Source: Planomicrobium soli
GTDB taxonomy: Bacteria > Bacillota > Bacilli > Bacillales_A > Planococcaceae
Direction of reading: 5' to 3'
Length of the DNA: 64,000 bases
Assembly (NCBI RefSeq): GCF_003014655.1
Contig: NZ_PYAT01000001.1
Location: 62,001 to 126,000 of the forward strand
Position 1 is the stretch's first letter; each line of letters opens with the position of its first letter. A model generated the notes under the pieces. The model saw only the letters and a program-made list of their open reading frames with translations. It ran no database searches and was not told the DNA's origin. A program made the position numbers and the translations under genes. Shown in pieces: positions 61,599 through 64,000 of the stretch.

Positions 61599-62570
61599 TT
61601 AATCAAGCGGTTGTGATAAAAATTCGCTTAACGCTTGCTTGTTCTTCTCAATATCCATTTCAATGACTGAACCGGCATGAGAGTAAGAAGCGAATGTATA
61701 ACCATTCTCGATTGGAAGCGTCAACCGTTCAACGCCTGCCCCGCCGTTCATCGCGATGCTGGTCGCCATTTGGATTTGGTTGCTGACGGTTAAATCCGTC
61801 TGGACATAACCTTTAGCCGCACCAGCTAATTTCGGGTATTTGGGAACAGCCGATACGGACATTAGTTCTTCTTTCAGGGCCGTCATCACTTCCTGCTGGC
61901 GACGGACGCGACCAAAATCGCCTTCCTGGTCCGCGCGGAAACGTGCATAGCCGAGAAGCTCTTTGCCGTTCAACTTCTGGACACCTGGCGTCAGTGTGAC
62001 ACCGATGTTTTTCGACATTTTCTTCTGAACATCGATTTCAATACCATTTGGTGCCGCAATATCGACCAGCTTTTCGAAGCTTTCAAAATCAATCAGAGCG
62101 AAATGGTGAATTTTAATGCCGAACATCGACCGCAATGTATTTGCCAGAAGATCCACTCCACCTTCCATTCCGCCTTCTCTAGCTCCTAGAAAATAAGCAG
62201 TATTCAATTTATAGGATTGATACCCTGGAATCGCAGCATAGATATCCCGCATGAATGAAGTGACTTTTACTTCATCTGTCTTTTTATTATGAGATACAAG
62301 CATCATGGTATCCGTGCGTGACGCTTCCTCACCGCGTGAGTCGACGCCAAGCACCAGGATGTTTTCATAATCCCCGGTTTCCGGATCGCCATCAAATGCG
62401 ATTGTCGGCAAGTCTGAGTTTTCTTCGGCTAGTTTATGGCCACTCTGAAATTGCAAAAATACATAAGCCCCTATTGCTAATACGGCAATAAGCAGCATAA
62501 ATAAGAATCCTCGAAAACGAAATTTTTTCTTCTTGCGCCGATTTTTTCTAATTTGTTGTTCAGGTTCCAT
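61599..62570 (-). CDS. LytR-CpsA-Psr (LCP) family protein
   Basis: A 323-aa membrane-anchored cell-wall enzyme. A Lys/Arg-rich N-terminus precedes one helix (GFLFMLLIAVLAIGAYVFL). The LCP domain shows ILVLGVDSRGEEASRTDTMMLVS, SFMRDIYAAIPGY, KLNTAYFLGAREGG and YARFRADQEGDFGRVRRQQEV, including the Arg/Asp residues that bind pyrophosphate lipid. It attaches teichoic acids or other glycopolymers to peptidoglycan. AAAGGAATG precedes the ATG. Confidence 0.92.
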   Translation of the reverse strand: MEPEQQIRKNRRKKKKFRFRGFLFMLLIAVLAIGAYVFLQFQSGHKLAEENSDLPTIAFDGDPETGDYENILVLGVDSRGEEASRTDTMMLVSHNKKTDEVKVTSFMRDIYAAIPGYQSYKLNTAYFLGAREGGMEGGVDLLANTLRSMFGIKIHHFALIDFESFEKLVDIAAPNGIEIDVQKKMSKNIGVTLTPGVQKLNGKELLGYARFRADQEGDFGRVRRQQEVMTALKEELMSVSAVPKYPKLAGAAKGYVQTDLTVSNQIQMATSIAMNGGAGVERLTLPIENGYTFASYSHAGSVIEMDIEKNKQALSEFLSQPLD

Positions 62571-62720
62571 TGATTGACATTCCTTTCTAATTTCCCTATA
62601 GCCATAAGACGTTCATTGGCTCTAAGAAGTTTCTGCTTTCTCATCAAATACATTATAATTGTCGCAAACCTGCGGTAATGATAGAATTCACCATATATAG
62701 GCGAGAGGAGATAATGATTC

Positions 62721-63251
62721 ATGACAGAAAAAGCGACATTTGCAGGCGGCTGTTTTTGGTGTATGGTCAAGCCATTCGACCAGTTTGACGGCATTGAAAA
62801 AGTGGTTTCCGGCTATATAGGCGGGCACGTCGAAAATCCGACATACGAACAAGTAAAAACCGGAACGACCGGCCATTTAGAAGCGGTAGAAATTACATTT
62901 CAGCCGGACGTTTTCCCGTACGAGCAATTGCTCGATATTTTTTGGCAGCAAATCGACCCGACGGACAATGAAGGCCAATTCCAAGACCGCGGACCGCAAT
63001 ACCGCCCTGCTATTTTCGTACATAATGAAAAGCAGCGCGGCTTAGCAGAAAAATCAAAACAAACACTAGCTGCGAGCGGCCGTTTTCAAAAACCTGTCGT
63101 GACAGAAATTTTGGATGCCGTGCCATTTTATGAAGCTGAAGATTACCACCAAGACTTTTACAAGAAAAGCCCGGATGAGTACAAGGAAGACCTGGCAAAA
63201 TCCGGCAGAGTAGAATTTATAAAAGATAATTGGGAAAAAGTTGACGCTTGA
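62721..63251 (+). CDS. msrA: Peptide methionine sulfoxide reductase A
   Basis: A 176-aa cytoplasmic repair enzyme reducing methionine-S-sulfoxide. The active site GGCFWC has catalytic Cys11. [31 protein letters not shown] and [26 protein letters not shown] are conserved MsrA blocks; EDYHQDF is near the end. GAGAGGAG lies upstream. It is divergent from the LCP gene. There is no MsrB domain. Confidence 0.95.
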   Translation: MTEKATFAGGCFWCMVKPFDQFDGIEKVVSGYIGGHVENPTYEQVKTGTTGHLEAVEITFQPDVFPYEQLLDIFWQQIDPTDNEGQFQDRGPQYRPAIFVHNEKQRGLAEKSKQTLAASGRFQKPVVTEILDAVPFYEAEDYHQDFYKKSPDEYKEDLAKSGRVEFIKDNWEKVDA

Positions 63252-63270
63252 TGCGCCAGCTTTTTTTTTG
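63237..63270 (+). terminator. Terminator of msrA
   Basis: Hairpin overlapping the stop codon: AAAAGTTGACGC pairs with GCGCCAGCTTTT (one mismatch, one G-U), then T-run. Confidence 0.8.
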
Positions 63271-63524
63271 CTCTCCTATTGTTTTAAATCTCAGCTCTAA
63301 TGCCACATCAGGTAAAGTGACAGAGCTGAACACCTAAGATAATCCATAAAAATATTATGTAAAGCTAACCTCGATTTCTTCTCGCCCTTTTACAAAAATC
63401 TTCCTTCAAATGCTTATAACTATCCTACCAGTCTTTATTTACTAATCATCTGCTTCTATTATTACATTTTAGCTATTTTTTATTAAAATGGATACTTAAT
63501 TATTAAAAATGCATTAAAAAAAGA

Positions 63525-63552
63525 TTGACAGATTTTTCTGTTTAATTACAAT
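63525..63552 (+). promoter_or_regulatory. Sigma-A-type promoter
   Basis: TTGACA, 16-nt spacer, TACAAT, upstream of the last gene. The rest of 63271-63610 is AT-rich with no gene except the leader ORF. Confidence 0.65.
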
Positions 63553-63570
63553 CAAAATAGGAGAAGCGAG

Positions 63571-63588
63571 ATGCCCATTTCTGATTAA
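63571..63588 (+). CDS. Five-codon leader ORF
   Basis: ATG-CCC-ATT-TCT-GAT-TAA (MPISD) with AGGAG seven bases upstream and a promoter 20 bp before. It is followed after 22 bp by the membrane-protein gene with its own GGAGG. It could be a leader peptide for translational control; expression is unproven. Confidence 0.4.
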   Translation: MPISD

Positions 63589-63610
63589 TTAATTGCCATG
63601 GAGGAATTTC

Positions 63611-63940
63611 ATGAATATAATCGCAGCCATTGATCCGCTCGTTATGCAGTTGTTAATTGTCCCGCTAGCTGTTATTGGCATTGGTGTTCTTGCTGCTGTT
63701 GCCTTAAAAAAGGTGTATATAGGACCGGTCACAACATTGTTTTTAAACTTGTTTTATAACTCCTGGTATTTCTCTTATAAATTTCCCGATACGCAAATCC
63801 CGTTCGCTATGATTTTTTCGTGGTGTGTTATCTTCCCGGTTTTTTCGTTGTTTCTTTCCTGGGTTTTCGTCACCCACAGCAGTACCTATAAAAATTTTCT
63901 GCTGTTTTTGTCTAAAGAGAAAAGCCTCGACTCTGAATAA
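63611..63940 (+). CDS. Small membrane protein (possibly DUF2651-like)
   Basis: A 109-aa protein with three to four hydrophobic segments (LVMQLLIVPLAVIGIGVLAAVALKK, VTTLFLNLFYNSWYF, FAMIFSWCVIFPVFSLFLSWVF) and a charged tail KEKSLDSE. The layout suggests the DUF2651 family of Bacillus, but I am not certain. GGAGG lies six bases before the chosen ATG. Function unknown. Confidence 0.7.
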   Translation: MNIIAAIDPLVMQLLIVPLAVIGIGVLAAVALKKVYIGPVTTLFLNLFYNSWYFSYKFPDTQIPFAMIFSWCVIFPVFSLFLSWVFVTHSSTYKNFLLFLSKEKSLDSE

Positions 63941-63967
63941 AAAACGCTGCTTTTGCAGTGTTTTTTT
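63939..63967 (+). terminator. Terminator of the last gene
   Basis: AACGCTGC-TTTT-GCAGTGTT stem, then T-run. Confidence 0.87.
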
Positions 63968-64000
63968 ATCGCCGTTTTATATAAAGCAAGCAAGCGAAAA

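Overview
The window looks like chromosome of a low-to-mid GC Gram-positive of the Bacillales, most probably Planococcaceae (Planococcus/Planomicrobium-like). The reasons are strong AGGAGG-type ribosome binding sites, hairpin-plus-T-run terminators after most transcripts, Bacillus-type families (YkoFEDC, CitST/CitM, an IDEAL protein, a Spo0M-like protein, AhpCF with a PerR-box-like site) and SAM-I, TPP and yybP-ykoY riboswitches. The genus assignment is inference. Gene density is ordinary, there is no prophage, rRNA, tRNA or CRISPR array, and the only mobile element seen is a decayed IS21-family right end.

Layout. 0-2.4 kb: mannitol PTS (mtlA, partial mtlF). 2.4-7.5 kb: a small hypothetical gene, a TetR regulator with a perfect palindromic operator candidate, a DUF1648 membrane protein, an M28 peptidase, L-lactate dehydrogenase and an aldo/keto reductase. 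7.7-10.4 kb: a three-gene cluster of HD hydrolase, macro domain-HTH protein and VWA protein. 10.6-13.1 kb: an M20 amidohydrolase with two membrane proteins (DUF3100 and a small partner), followed by a perfect 58-bp palindrome and a degenerate intergenic repeat. 13.5-16.1 kb: FabH and a secreted subtilisin. 16.5-19.6 kb: a Gfo/Idh/MocA-ThuA-Gfo/Idh/MocA sugar operon. 19.7-27 kb: a DrrAB-like ABC exporter, carboxylesterase, methyltransferase, an OmpR-type two-component system and an ATP-grasp enzyme. 27.4-31.8 kb: a secreted SGNH hydrolase ending in eight histidines, two divergent WGR-DUF4240 paralogues around an Excalibur protein, and a BI-1 protein. 32-37.3 kb: an aminotransferase, FrnE-like and IDEAL proteins, and ahpCF. 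37.5-42.6 kb: a membrane-protein operon behind a MalT-type LuxR regulator. 42.8-45.6 kb: a cold-shock protein, a Cys-rich small protein, an acyl-ACP desaturase, the IS21 remnant and a 21-bp repeat array. 45.6-49.5 kb: a CitST-type system and the CitM transporter, with a cre-like site before citM. 49.6-53.4 kb: metNIQ plus a GldA-like dehydrogenase under a SAM riboswitch. 53.7-59.5 kb: an NmrA-like protein, TerC under a yybP-ykoY riboswitch, and ykoFEDC under a TPP riboswitch. 59.5-64 kb: two adjacent 21-bp arrays, a Spo0M-like protein, an AI-2E family permease, an LCP protein, MsrA and a small membrane protein.

The most unusual signal is non-coding. There are exactly 21-bp-spaced arrays at 45233-45337 and 59732-59815, built on the palindromic core AGTTGNAACT with an alternating central base. 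A second 21-bp array built on CATG lies at 59599-59703. All three are gene-free and match no feature class I know. The HD/macro/VWA cluster and the divergent WGR-DUF4240 pair are the most interesting protein-coding candidates.
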